NCBI RefSeq assembly: GCF_030272615.1
Contig: NC_081413.1
Coordinates: forward strand, 608,072,209-608,136,208
Source of the DNA: Cryptomeria japonica
Lineage: Eukaryota; Streptophyta; Pinopsida; Cupressales; Cupressaceae
Length of the DNA: 64,000 nt
Reading direction: 5' to 3'
Shown here: piece after piece, positions 47,380 through 60,074 of the stretch
Numbering within the stretch: position 1 is the first letter of the stretch
Layout of the letters: every line of letters starts with the position of its first letter
Notes under the pieces: generated by a model
Database searches by the model: none
Told to the model about the DNA's origin: nothing
What the model saw: the letters and a program-made list of their open reading frames with translations, nothing else
Position numbers and translations under genes: made by a program

Positions 47380-48865
47380 TGTTGGCATTACAATAGAAAG
47401 GAGATTGTTGACATTTCAATAAGGATATTGAGAAGGTTGTTGGAGATTGTTGATATAACTAAAGAAGGATGATTACTGTCTTAATAATATTATTTTGTCA
47501 TTGATGTCAAGAAATTGATTTTCTGATTCAGTATGATGTTGCCATATCTTGAGAAGTATGTGTTGATGAGTATTAAGAGGTCGGTAAGTGACACAGAAAG
47601 AATGTGATAATAAAGGGGAGATATAAGTTATTCAATGGGAAACTATTACCGAGTTAGACAATGATGAGATCATGTCGTTTTGATTGTTTTGATATCCTAC
47701 ACATGTTGATTTTAAGTTTAATACTGTATTATGTTACTGAGCAAGGAACCTAGTCGGTAAACCCTAAGGTTATCGATATCGGTTAACGAAGGCAGAATGT
47801 CTACCGAGCGAAGTTCAGTATTAACCGAGTAACAACCAAGTTATAATAGATCGCATTGGATGGATAAAAACATTATTTAATGAAGGATGCTGATGAGATG
47901 GAGATGAATAAATGATTGGTATGTCGTGCAATAAGTTTGTTAAGAATCTACGGCAATGAAAATACAGGAGGAAGATCTACAGCACAGATTGAACTGCAAT
48001 AACCTAGCACAAGTTCCTAGGAAGGAATGCAAGTTCCAAGGCGAGGTAAAACATTTTTAGATCGAAGGATACATTGAACTTAGTCAAGTTTGATGATCTG
48101 ATGGTTAAGATTGATCATGGGAAATGTGATCAAGGAGATTAAGTGGTTAGAAATTGTTTATAAATAAGGAATTGTTGATAAACACTACATGCGGGTAAAT
48201 GTATGCACAGTGATGCTACAGGAATGTTTACCGAGCTCAGAAGCTTGAAGATCTAATTAAAGAACAGAATGAGAAGCTCAGCAAGCCCATCAAGGGATTA
48301 GATAAGTCTTATGACAAGATTGTTGTTGAGAAAATAAGAATCTTCTTTAGCATTTCAGATGTGAAGTTGCAGATATATTTTATTACTGTTGTTTATTTTG
48401 TAAGTGACAGGAAATCTCTTAACCGAGTGGACCTAACAGTCTTATTTGTAAACCCTCTAGCAAGGTAACATTCTAAATGAGTGTTTGAAATCCTTTGACA
48501 AGGTCACTTCTAACAAAGTGCAAGACTCTAACAAGTCTGAGGGAAATCCCTTAATCGGGTCACATCTAGCAATGTGTTTATAATCTTTAACAGGATTTGC
48601 TTTTAACCGAGCATACTCTAGAAGGGTATATTTCGTAGTGGGTTCGAAATCCCACAGTGGTGTTTCCCTATTTGGGTTTCCACATTAAATCTGGTGTTAT
48701 ATGTGTTGTGATGTTATCTGTTCATGAGTTTGAATGTTTTACAGTTTTGGTTATGTATTCTGAAGTATAACCTACCGAGGTTGAATTTGTTGAATATATT
48801 GAAGATTAAGATTGTATGATTCACCCCCCTCTCATCTTGTTTACTATTAGCATCAGAGCTTTACA
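47380..48865 (+). mobile_element. Solo LTR of the B family, 1486 bp
   Basis: It matches the LTRs of element B along its length, from TGTTGGCATTACAATAG to GAGCTTTACA, including TATAAATAAGG near 48160 and the C-tract at about 48820. No internal region follows. Flanks share ATAT (4 bases), so the target duplication is imperfect. It sits in the 3' untranslated part of element C. Confidence 0.8.
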
Positions 48866-49103
48866 ATATCCCTGTTAGGTTCTGATCACACTTTGATTGA
48901 TATTCTATTAAGCTCTACTTTTCACATATATCTCTCCCCCTTTGACATCAATGCCAAAAATATGACATAAACATCAAATAAAAATCATAAATCCACTGAA
49001 CCACATAGCTGACTACCCCCCCTGAGTAGTAGAACCAACACATCAATCCATAATGAATAGTAGCTCTATAAATGCATACCGGACTGATACCAATTAGCAT
49101 CAC

Positions 49104-49430
49104 TCAGGTCTCTACCGGAGGGGAAGAAACCCCCAATCTATCTCTAAAGTACTCAAATGATTCCTTAGCCAAAGGTTTAGTGAAGATATCTGCAATCTGC
49201 TCTTTAGTATTCACATTAACCAGTCTGACTTCATTTGCTTCCTCTTTCCCCTTCAAAAAGTTGTACTTGATAGATATGTGCTTTGTCTTAGAAAGAGATA
49301 CCAGATTCTTTGATATGTCAATAGCATTAGAGTTATCACAGTGAATAACTACCGGTTCATTACAATCCATCCTTATATCCTTCAACATTTTCTTCATCCA
49401 TAGAACTTGTGTATAGTTAGTAGCGACAAC
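49104..49430 (-). pseudogene. Element C: end of RNase H
   Basis: The segment starts at the junction with element B and reads VVATNYTQVLWMKKML, then VIHCDNSNAIDISKNL and KHISIKYNFLKGK, ending with DIFTKPLAKESFEYFRDRLG. This is the C-terminal half of the Copia RNase H; the first half is on the other side of element B, at 57184-57416. The target duplication ACAAC at the junctions (49426-49430 and 57184-57188) shows that B inserted in a Val-Val codon pair. The stop lies at 49104. Confidence 0.9.
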
Positions 49431-50932
49431 TGTTGGCATTACAATAGAAAGGAGATTGTTGGCATTTCATTAAGGATATTGAGAAGGTTGTTGGAGATTA
49501 TTGATATAACTAAAGAAGGATGATTACTGTCTTTATAATATTATTTTGTCATTGATGTCAAGAAATTGGCTTTCTGATTCAGTATGATGTTGCCATATCT
49601 TGAGAAGTATGTATTGATGAGAATTAAGATGTCGGTAAGTGACACAAAAAGAATGTGATGAATAAGGGGAGAAATAAGTTATTCACTGGGCAACTATTAC
49701 CAAGTTAGACAATGATGAGATCATGTTGTTCTGATTGTTTTGATATCCTACATATGTTGTTGATTGTAAGGTTAATACTATACCATGTCACTGAACAAGG
49801 AACTTAGTCGGTAAACCCTAAGAACCTAGTCGATAAACCCTAAGGTTATCAATATTGGTTAAAGAAGACAGAATGTCTACCAAGTAAAGTTTAGTATCTA
49901 CCGAGTAACAACCGAGTTATGACAGATCGCATTGGATGAATAAAATCATTATTTAATGAAGGATGTTGATAAGTTGGAGATTAATAGATGATTGGTATGC
50001 CACACATGAAGTTTGTTAAGGATCTATGACAATGGAAAATCAAGAGGAAGATCTACAACACAGATTGAACCACAATAACCTCGCACAAGTTCCTCGAAAG
50101 GAATGCAAGTTCCAAGATGAGGTAAAACATTTTCAGATCGAAGGATACATTGAACCTAGTCAAGATTAATGATCTGATGGCCAAGATTGATCATGGGAAA
50201 TGTGATCAAGGAGATTTAGTGGTTAGCAAATTGTTTATAAATAAGGAATTGTTGATGAACAATGTATTGCGGGCAAGTGTAAGCACAGGGATGCTACATA
50301 GTTATTGTCGAGCACAAAAGCTTGAAGACCCGTTTGAATAACAGAGTAGGGAGCCCAGCAGAGGGACAAGATAAGTCCTATGACAAGATTGTTTTGAAGC
50401 AAATAAGAATCTGCCTTAGCATTTTAGATGTGAAGTTGCAGATATATTTTATTACTGTTATTTTGTAAAGTGATAGAAAATCTATTAACCGAGTAGACTT
50501 AACAGTCTTATTTGTAAATCCTCTAGCAAGGTAACATTCTAAATGAGTGTTTGAAATCCTTTGACAAGGTCACTTCTAACAAAGTGAAGATCCTAACAAA
50601 TCTGAGGGAAATCCCTTAACCGGGTCACATCTAGCAATGTGTTTGTAATCTTTAACAGGATTTGCTTTTAACCGAGCATACTCTAGAAGAGTATATTTCT
50701 TAGTGGGTCCAAAATCCCACAGTGGTTTTTCCCTATTTGGGTTTCCATGTTAAATCTGGTGTTAAATGTGTTATGATGATTATGTGTTTATGAGTTAGCA
50801 TGTTTAGTAGTTTTTGGTTATATTGTTGAAGTATAAGTTATTGAGGTTGAATCTGTTGATTTCATGGAAGATTAAGTTTGTATGATTCACCCCCCCTCTC
50901 ATCTTGTTAGCTATTGGCACTAGAACTTTACA
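49431..50932 (+). repeat. 5' LTR of element B, 1502 bp
   Basis: It starts TGTTGGCATTACAATAG and ends ACTTTACA. It contains TATAAATA (50236-50243), CAAAATCCCACAGTGGTTTT near 50708, and a C-tract (50889-50896). Confidence 0.92.
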
Positions 50933-50934
50933 AT

Positions 50935-50946
50935 TGGTATTAGAGC
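50935..50946 (+). promoter_or_regulatory. Primer-binding site of element B
   Basis: TGGTATTAGAGC, two bases after the LTR, differs from the standard TGGTATCAGAGC by a C-to-T change. Confidence 0.85.
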
Positions 50947-50996
50947 TCTAGACTCCGGAAGAAAAGTTTAAAGGTACTTGAGGCAAAGATCCGAAG

Positions 50997-52077
50997 ATGT
51001 ATAAAAGGGATGCACCAAAGCTGAACAAGTCAAGTTTTTCCACATGACAGAAAAGGATGAAGCTGCACTTATCAGGAATTGAAGAATATGCAACATATTA
51101 TTTGGAGAATGATTACATACCACCAAGCACCAACCCGATGACCTTGAAGGAGATAAAGGCAAAGCAAGAACATATTCAAGCTATGATTGAAATAACATCA
51201 ACATTGACCGACTCAGAGTTTAATGATCTAGAAGGCTGTAATGATGCAAAAGCAATGTGGACCAAGCTCATATCTATGTATGGTGGTGATGAACATGTTC
51301 ATAGAGAAAAAGTAGATAGTCTAAGAGGCCAACTTGAATCCATGAGAATGAATGAGGTGAGAACATAACCCAATACAGTACAAGGTTAAAGGAGACTGTC
51401 AATCAAATCAAAGGAGCAAGAGGAACTATTGAAGAAAAGGATGTAACAAGTAAGTTGCTTAGAACCCTTCTACCTGCTTATGCAATCCGAGTCTCTATAA
51501 TCAATGAACTAAGGTCTGTACCAAATATGCCAGTTTCTTTGGATGCTACTATTGGTAAGCTACATGCATTTGAGTTAATTAATTTTGATAACAGTGGGTC
51601 TTCGGTAAATAAAGTAGAATCTGCATTTAGTCTTTTCATATTGGTGAATCTGATGATTACAATGATAGAATGAGTAAGTATTCTAAAGGGAATCACAATG
51701 GAGCAAGTGAAAGATTTAATAAGAACATGGAAGAAGTGCACAAACTGTATGAAGAAATCAAAAATCAAGAAGAGTTTGAAGCATTATTAGCCAGGAGGTT
51801 ACCGAGAGGAAAAGGTAAGTATAAAGGAAAGCTACCTTTAAAATGTTTCAATTCTGATAAAATAGGACATATGGCTTCTAACTGCCCTGACAAAGAATCT
51901 AGTGAAAAGAGAGAATACCGAGATAACAGGCAGAAAGACAACCAATACAGAGGACAGCGAGACTTCAGAAGGAGAGACAGAAAGACATACCTAGTAGCTG
52001 ATAAGGAATCCAACGATGACAAATCTGATGAAACTGATATAGAGGAAGTTGTTTATGTGGCTATTAAAGATGGATAA
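50997..52077 (+). pseudogene. Element B gag
   Basis: The ATG at 50997 starts MYKRDAPKLNKSSFS and meets a TGA at 51045; the same frame resumes as MKLHLSGIEEYATYYL with the DUF4219/UBN2 type gag fold (ALA/AKAMWTKLISMYGG near 51245). It ends at 51366 with a frame change, continues at 51455-51673, then in a third frame at 51670-52077. The zinc knuckle there is CFNSDKIGHMASNC: the second Cys of the CCHC motif is replaced by Ser. Gag forms the particle around the RNA; this copy could not make an intact one. The third frame runs on into the protease after a TAA at 52075. Confidence 0.8.
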
Positions 52078-55000
52078 AATGAAGAAAGGTATGAAGAAAA
52101 AGCCCTAATATCTCACATAAATAATAATGAATCTTGGATCATAGATAGTGGATGCTCACATCACATGACAGGTGATAAACACAAAGGTGATAAACACAAG
52201 TTCGTTAAATTAGAAGATTATGATGGAGGTTATGTAAGATTTGGTAATGATGCACCATGTCTGGTGAAAGGTAAAGGATCTATAACACTTCTTGACAATG
52301 CTAAATGTGATGATGTATACTGGGTTGAAGGTTTGAAATACAATTTGTTGAGTGTAGCACAGCTAAACAATACAGGATACCGAATAGAATTCCAGAAGGG
52401 ATGTGTCAAAGTTCATGACAAACATGGAAAGTTGGCTACTACCGGGACACAAAGAAAAGGTAATACATTTCATCTTGACTCAAATAGGAACAAATGTCTA
52501 TATGCAAAAATAGAAGATACTTGGTTATGGCATAAAAGGTTTTGTCATGTAAATTTTGATAATCTGATCAAAATAAGTAAGAAGCACCAAGTAAGAGGTC
52601 TACCAAGCCTGGAAAAACCCGAGAATGCTATGTGCCAAGGATGCCAGATGGGTAAGATGACAAGATCAAGCTTTACAAGTAAGTCCTACACTTCTAAAGG
52701 AATTTTAGATCTAGTACACAATGATCTTTGTTGTCCTATGAAAGTTCAAAGTTACTATGGTGATAAATATTTTATATTATTTATGGATGATTACTCAAGG
52801 ATGATGTTAGTGATGTTTTTAAAAGAAAAATCAGAAGATTTTCAAATGTTTAAATGGTACAAGGCAAGAGTTGAAAATGAAACAGGAAGACAATTGAAAT
52901 GTCTTAGATCTGATAGAGGAGGAGAATTCACTTCTGATGAATTTAACTTATTCTGCAACGATCATGGTATAAAAAGGCAAGTATCTGCACCGAGAACACC
53001 TCAGCAAAATGGGATAGCTGAGAGAAGAAACAGATCAATTGTAGATTGTACCAGAACCTTGATGATAGAAAAGAGGGTACCTCAAACATTTTGGAGAGAA
53101 GCAATCAGCGCTGCAGTTTACACCCTGAACCAAGTACAACTGAAGAAAGGAACTATGAAGACACCATATGAAATCTGGTATGACAAGAAACCTAATGTAA
53201 GTTATTTTAAAATCTTTGGAAGTAGATGCTATGTACACAAAGATGACAGAAATGGAAAGTTTGATCAGAAAAGTGAAGAAGGAACATTTCTAGGTTATTC
53301 TTCTAGAAGTAAAGCATTTAAATGTCTGATCAAATCATCTAACAAAATAGTAGAAAGTGCAAATGTGAAAATTGATGAATTTGCAGAAAGAAATGATGAA
53401 GGAAATTCCAAAGAACCAGAAGATTATGAAGAATTTGTTTATGTTCAACTGAGAAATCCTACTGAGAGAGTTACTGAAGAAAATGAAGAGAATATCTAGT
53501 TATCGAGTGATGAAGAAGATCATACAGAGCCTACCGAGCCTATATTAGCTAAATATGTCAGAAGACATCATGCATCAAGTCAAATTATAGGGGATAAGGA
53601 TGATCCAGTAATGACAAGGATCAAACTGAGATAGAACACATGTCTGATATCTGAATTTGAATTGAGAATAGTAAAAGAGGCATTTAATAGTGGAGATTGG
53701 GTAAATGTTATGATAGAAGAGATTGATCAAATCAAGAAGAATGAAACATGGACACTGGTCCCAAGACTAAAGGACAAAAATGTAATCGGTACAAAGTGGA
53801 TTTTCAGAAACAAGCTAAATGAAAAAGGTGAGGTCATTCGCAACAAAGAAAGACTAGTTTGCAAAGGTTATGCTCAATAAGAAGGAATAGATTATGGTGA
53901 GACTTTTGCACCTGTGGCTAGACTTGAGGGAGTAAGAACATTGTTGGCATATGCTTCTTTCAAAAATTTCAAGGTATATCAAATGGATATTAAATCTGCA
54001 TTTTTGAATGGTATACTAGAAGAAGAAGTTTATATTGAACAACCTGAAGGATTTGTTGAAGATAGGAATAAAGATCAGGTATGTAAATCAAACAAAGCTT
54101 TATATGGTCTGAAACAAGCACCTAGAGCATGGTATGAAAGCCTGCACTCTTATTTGATCAAGATTGGATTTATAAGGACAAGTGAAAACATCAATATGTA
54201 CATGAAGAATGATGAGGACAATGGAATACTGATCTCAGCCATATTTGTTGATGATATTATTTTTTGTGGTAATGATTCTCTATGCAAGAACTTTAGAAAT
54301 GAAAAGTGTAAAGAATTTGAGATGTCTTTAATTGGTGAGATAAAGTATTTTATAGGTTTACAAATACTGCAAATGAAAGATGATATTTTCATTACTCAAT
54401 CCAAGTACATAAAGGAAATTTTGAAGAAATTTGGAATGGAGGATTCTAAACCTGTAAGTACTCCTATGACTACTAACTGTAAACTATCAAAGAATGATGA
54501 ATCTGCATCTGTTGATGAGACACTTTACCGATCTATGATTGGAAAGTTGCAATATGTTGTTCACAGCAGACCAGATATAGCACATGCAGTAGGAATAGTT
54601 GCAAGATTCTCTGTAGATCCCAAAGAAACCCATATGACAACAATCAAGAGAATTTTCAGATACCTGAGAGGCACTAAAGATTATGGCTTAGTATATGAAA
54701 AGAGGAATGATTTTGATTTAAAAGTTTATACTGATGCTGATTGGGTAGGCAACATTGATGACAGGAAAAGCACAAGTGGTGGAGCTTTCTTCTTGGGAGA
54801 TAGAGTAGTGAGTTGGCTTAGCAAGAAACAAGGATGTATTTCATAGTCAACAACAGAAGCTGAATATGTCGCTGCAGCATTGAATTGTACCAATATTGCA
54901 TGGATCAAACAACTATTGGAAGGTATAAATGAGGAAGTTACCAAGCCAGTAACTATATTCTATGATAATACTAGTGCCATTAACATTTCAAAGAATCTGA

Positions 55001-55197
55001 TAATGCACTCTAAGACAAAGCATATCTCTATAAAGTATCATTATCTAAGAGAAGAAGTTCAAGAGAAGAAAGTTGTGTTAGAATATATCAGTTCAAAGGA
55101 GAAAATAGCACACATCTTCACAAAGCCACTGCCAAGGGACACTTTTGAGTATCTCATAAGCAAGTTAGGGGTCCTACCCCTATCTTCTATTCACTGA
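52078..55197 (+). pseudogene. Element B pol: protease, integrase, reverse transcriptase, RNase H
   Basis: One frame covers all domains. Protease: WIIDSGCSHHMTG near 52138. Pre-integrase zinc finger: HKRFCHVNFDNL ... CQGCQMGK. Integrase acidic residues are visible in HNDLCCP, LRSDRGGEF and NGIAERRNR. Reverse transcriptase starts about 53660, with KNVIGTKWIFRNKLN, YQMDIKSAFLNG and the active site FVDDIIF. RNase H follows (YTDADWVGNIDDRKSTSGG). The C-terminus is HIFTKPLPRDTFEYLISKLG, ending with TGA at 55195. In-frame stops lie at 52075, 53497, 53632, 53878 and 54844; most look like CAG or CAA turned into TAG or TAA. The protein would integrate and copy the element; this copy cannot do so without readthrough. 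Confidence 0.92.
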
Positions 55198-55667
55198 CAG
55201 AGTTCGGTGAAAGCATCAATTCGATGAATCTACAGAATATTATGTGTGGATTGATGCTGATTTACGCACTTTAGGAGGTTTTCTAAAGGTGTGCAGGAAA
55301 TAGTACTGAAGGAAAGATTTCTCTAATCGAGTTTTAGATGTTACATTTGCATGTGTAACACAGTAAGGAAAAACACTTCACAACAGAAGAGTTCTTGATT
55401 TAGTTCTTTTACTTTTTGGCATTGTTGTCAAGGGGAAGAAGACTAAATGGCATACTAAATAGTAAAGCCCTAAAATGAAGAAGATAACAGAAGACTAACA
55501 ACAGGGGGAGAAGACTAATGGAAGAGGGAGAAAGCCTAGAAGACTTTAGAAAAAGAAAACAACTCAAGGATAATAGGAGAAGGAAGTCTCCACAACAATT
55601 TGAATCTGAATCAATTTGAATATCTTGTTGGTATTACCATTTACAAGTTGGTATTGCCATCAATGCC

Positions 55668-55679
55668 AAAGGGGGAGAT
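55668..55679 (+). promoter_or_regulatory. Polypurine tract of element B
   Basis: AAAGGGGGAGAT abuts the 3' LTR, preceded by CATCAATGCC. Confidence 0.88.
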
Positions 55680-57181
55680 TGTTGGCATTACAATAGAAAG
55701 GACATTGTTGGCATTTCATTAAGGATATTGAGAAGGTTGTTGGAGATTATTGATATAACTAAAGAAGGATGATTACTGTCTTTATAATATTATTTTGTCA
55801 TTGATGTCAAGAAATTGACTTTCTAATTCAGTATGATGTTGCCATATCTTGAGAAGTATGTATTGATGAGAATTAAGATGTCGGTAAGTGACACAGAAAG
55901 AATGTGATGAATAACGGGAGAAATAAGTTATTCACTGGGCAACTATTACCGAGTTAGACAATGATGAGATCATGTTGTTCTGATTGTTTTGATATCCTAC
56001 ATATGTTGTTGATTGTAAGGTTAATACTATACTATGTCACCGAGCAAGGAACTTAGTCGGTAAACCCTAAGAACCTAGTCGATAAACCCTAAGGTTATCA
56101 GTATTGGTTAAAGAAGGCAGAATGTCTACCGAGTAAAGTTTAGTATTTACTAAGTAACAACCGAGTTATGACAGATCGCATTGGATGAATAAAAGCATTA
56201 TTTAATAAAGGATGCTGATAAGCTGGAGATTAATAGATGATTGGTATGCCGCGCATGAAGTTTGTTAAGGATTTACGGTAATGGAAAATCAAGAGGAAGA
56301 TCTACAGCACATATGGAACCGCAATAACCTAGCACAAGTTCCTAGGAAGGAATGCAAGTTCCAAGACGAGGTAAAACATTTTTAGATTGAAGGATACATT
56401 GAACCTAGTCAAGATTGATGATCTGATGGCCAAGATTGATCATGGGAAATGTGATCAAGGAGATTCAACAATTAGCAAACTGTTTATAAATAAGGAATTG
56501 TTGATGAACAATGTATGCGGGCAAGTGTAAGCACATGGATGCTACATAGTGATTACCGAGCACAAAAGCTTGAAGACCTATTTGAATAGCAGAGTAGGGA
56601 GCCCAACAGAGGGACAAGATAAGTCCTATGACAAGATTGTTTTTAAGCAAATAAGAATCTACTTTAGCATTTTAGATGTGAAGTTGCAGATATATTTTAT
56701 TACTGTTATTTTGTAAAGTGACAAAAAATCTCTTAACCGAGTAGACTTAACAGTCTTATTTGTAAATCCTCTAGCAAGGTAACATTCTAAATGAGTGTTT
56801 GAAATCCTTTGACAAGGTCACTTCTAACAAAGTGAAGATCCTAATAGAACTGAGGGAAATCCCTTAACTGGGTCACATCTAGCAATGTGTTTGTAATCTT
56901 TAACAGGATTTTCTTTTAACCGAGCATACTCTAGAAGAGTATATTTCTTAGTGGGTCCAAAATCCCACAATGGTTTTTCCCTAGTTGGGTTTCCATGTTA
57001 AATCTGGTGTTATATGTGTTATGATGGTTATGTGTTTATGATTTAGCATGTTTAGCAGTTTTTGGTTATATTGATGAAGTATAAGTTACCGAGGTTGAAT
57101 CTGTTGATTTCATGGAAGATTAAGCTTGTATGATTCACCCGCCCCCCCCTCATCTTGTTAGCTATTGGCATCAAAACTTCA
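55680..57181 (+). repeat. 3' LTR of element B, 1502 bp
   Basis: Near-identical to 49431-50932 in length and sequence. Its terminal bases read ACTTCA where the 5' LTR has CTTTACA. Confidence 0.9.
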
Positions 57182-57183
57182 CC

Positions 57184-60044
57184 ACAACAACATACTCAAC
57201 TTCAACAGTAGATAAAGAGGTATATGATTGCTTCTTGCTGATCCATGAAACAAGTTTCTTTCTAAGAAAGATAGCTCCACCAGATGTGCTCTTCTGGTCA
57301 TCAACATCTCCAACCCAATCTGCATTTGTATATACACATAGTGTAAAATCATCATTTTTAGGATACCACAAACCATATTTAGTTGTTCCTTGCAAATACC
57401 TGAAAATGCTTTTCACTGCACTCTCATGATTCTCTCTAGGATCACTCTAATATCTTGATACAATACAAACTGCATTCATTATATCCGGTCTAGTCTGAGT
57501 CAAATATAACAAACCTCCAATCATAGACTTGTACCTTGTAAGATTTACTGGTGCTGATGCATCTATCGTAGTCAATTTTTCACTTGTAACCATAGGAGTA
57601 CCAACCGATTTAGAATTTTCCATACCAGATTTCTTCAACAACTCCCTAGCATACTTAGTTTGATAGATGAAAATACCTTTATTAGTCTGAGTAATCTACA
57701 AACCTAAGAAATTTTTTATCTCCCCAATCATAGATATCTCAAATTCATTCTTCATATTATCAGAGAATTCCATATATAACTTATCCTCACCTCCAAAAAT
57801 GATATCAGCAACAAAGACTTCAACAATCAATATGCCATCATCAATGATCTTATAATATAAATTACTATCAACATTACCTTTAGTGAAATCAAGATTCAAA
57901 ATATATTTATCCAATCTTGCATACCAAGCTCTAGGGGCTGGTTTCAATCCATATAAAGCTTTTCTTATCCCGCAAACCAAGTTTTTGTCATCTAAAAGTG
58001 AAAATCCATTAGGCTGCTCAATGTAAACTTCCTCTTCAAGATCTCCATTCAGAAGTGCATACTTAACATCCATCTGCTAAACCTTGTCGTTCTTATGGGC
58101 ATCATAAGCAATAAATAATCTCACAACTTCAATCCTAGCTACCAGAGCAAAAGTCTCATCATAATCAATTCCTTACTTCTAAGAATATCCTTTATAAACC
58201 AATCTATCCTTATTCCTCACAACTTGTCCATCTTCATTCAATTTATTCCTATAAATCCATTTAGTCCCAATAACATTCTTATTTTTAGGCCGAGGAACTA
58301 AAGTCCATGTATTATTCTTTTCTGTCTGATCTAATTCCTCTTCCATAGCTTTTATCCAACATTCATCTTTACATGCTTCAATTACTGATGGTTCAATTTG
58401 AGAAATTAAACGTACCTCATCAACTGCTGACCTTCTTGTCTCCAATGATCTAATCTTCTGAATGATTTAACCTAATATACTTAGGAGTCTTTTGATTTTT
58501 TGTTCCTCTACTCTGATCTTCAGTTACTATTGAAGTTTTTGATATTGCCAGAGTAGCTAGTTCAACATTCTATTTCGGTGTAGGTGCTATCGGTTTAGTT
58601 ATGATCATTTCCACTTTTGGTTCTCTCTCATAAGTTTTGATTTGACTTTTGTTCAGCTCATCCACCTTGACATTAGTGCTCTCTACAATTCTCTGCAATC
58701 TTTTGTTATAACATCTATATGCTTTGCTTTTATTAGAATAATCAAGAAATATCCTTTCATCACATCTAGGATCAAAATTTCCAATGGAATCATCTCTTTT
58801 GATATAGCATTTACTACCAAAGATTCTGAAATACTTAATTGTAGGTGTATGACCAAACATAACTCATAAGGTGTCTTACCAGTGTCTCCTTTGATATGAA
58901 TTTTGTTAAATGTGTATACCGTCATGCTCACATTTTTTCTCCAGTAGATACAAGGTAGATTAGCTTCCATCATCATAGTTCTAGCAACATCCAATATAGT
59001 TATGTTCTTCCTTTCCACAACTCCGTTTTGCTGAGGTGTCTGGGGTGCAAATAACTATCTCCTTATCCCATTCTTTTTACAATAACTATTAAATTCATTG
59101 GATATGAATTCTCCACCCTGATCAGACCTTAAGCATTTAATCTTCAATCATGTCTTTGTCTAAAATTTAGCTTTAAATATTTTAAACTTTTCGAATGCTT
59201 CAGATTTTTCCCTTAGAAAAGTAATCCACATCATTCTAGAATAATCATCAATGATTAGCATAAAATATCTATCACCCTGAAATTTTTTGATTCTAACAGG
59301 ACCACACAAATTAGTATGAATAAGATCAAGAACATCATTAGATTTGTCTTGTATACTCTTAAAATAAGTTCTGACTTGCTTTCCCATTTGACATTCATTA
59401 CATACCAAATTATAGGGCTTCATAATCTTAGGTATATCTCTAACTGCCTTAGTAGAGCTGATCTTTACATTGCAATCAAAATTTACATGACACAACCTCT
59501 TATGTCATAGCCAACTCTCATCAATTTGTGCAATCAAACATGTCTTCTCGCCGAAGTTCAAATGTAAGATGTTACCTTTAGTCTGAGTACCGGTTGCAAT
59601 CTCCAATCCAAATATGTTTATAATCTTGCATTTTTCATCCTTGAATTGTAACTGAAATCTCTTATCCACCAACTATCCTAAACTCAAAAGATTATGCCTA
59701 AAACTTTCAACATAATAAACATTATCAGTATAATGTTTACCATCCAATGATATAGTTACTCTCCCCTTGATCATGCATGATTTGTCATCTCCAAATCTAA
59801 CTAGACCGCTATCAAATTCTTGCAAAGATAGAAACTTCCTTTTATCTCCAGTCATATGATGTGAACATCCACTGTCTATCACCCATTCATCCTTGTCTTC
59901 AAATTTAGCAGTGAGGATCTTTTCTTCAGGTACCAGATCATCTTCCTTGATAGCCAAGAATACCCATTCCTTTCCATTGTTGGATCCACTAGCTAAATCT
60001 TGTGTCGGTTCATCATTAGAATCAGTCACACCTTCCTCATCCAT
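57184..60044 (-). pseudogene. Element C pol (protease to first half of RNase H)
   Basis: On the minus strand: protease with VIDSGCSHHMTGDK (near 59865); integrase zinc finger remnant (CNECQMGKQ); integrase core with IIDDYSRMMWITFL; the C-terminal integrase part near 58720-59010 (ERKNITILDVARTM); reverse transcriptase with NVIGTKWIYRNKLN (near 58250), GLKPAPRAWYARLD and a diverged active site (VFVADIIFGG, where FVDD would be expected); RNase H start YTNADWVGDVDDQKSTSGG. Almost the entire length shares one frame with gag; only 58570-58860 needs another. The loss of one catalytic Asp in the reverse transcriptase (VADI) is a direct sign of inactivation. The domain continues at 49430-49104 beyond element B. 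Confidence 0.88.
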
Positions 60045-60074
60045 ATAGTAGCATGATTTGTGTTTTTTCCTCTT

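Larger units (their letters stand above)
49431..57181 (+). mobile_element. Element B: full-length Copia retrotransposon
   Basis: Two LTRs of equal length (1502 bp: 49431-50932 and 55680-57181), a primer site, a polypurine tract and the complete Copia order gag-protease-integrase-reverse transcriptase-RNase H are present. The target duplication is ACAAC (49426-49430 and 57184-57188); two extra bases CC separate the 3' LTR end from it. The LTRs differ at only a few per cent of positions by eye, so B is one of the youngest insertions here. It inserted into element C. Both gag and pol carry frame breaks. Confidence 0.92.
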
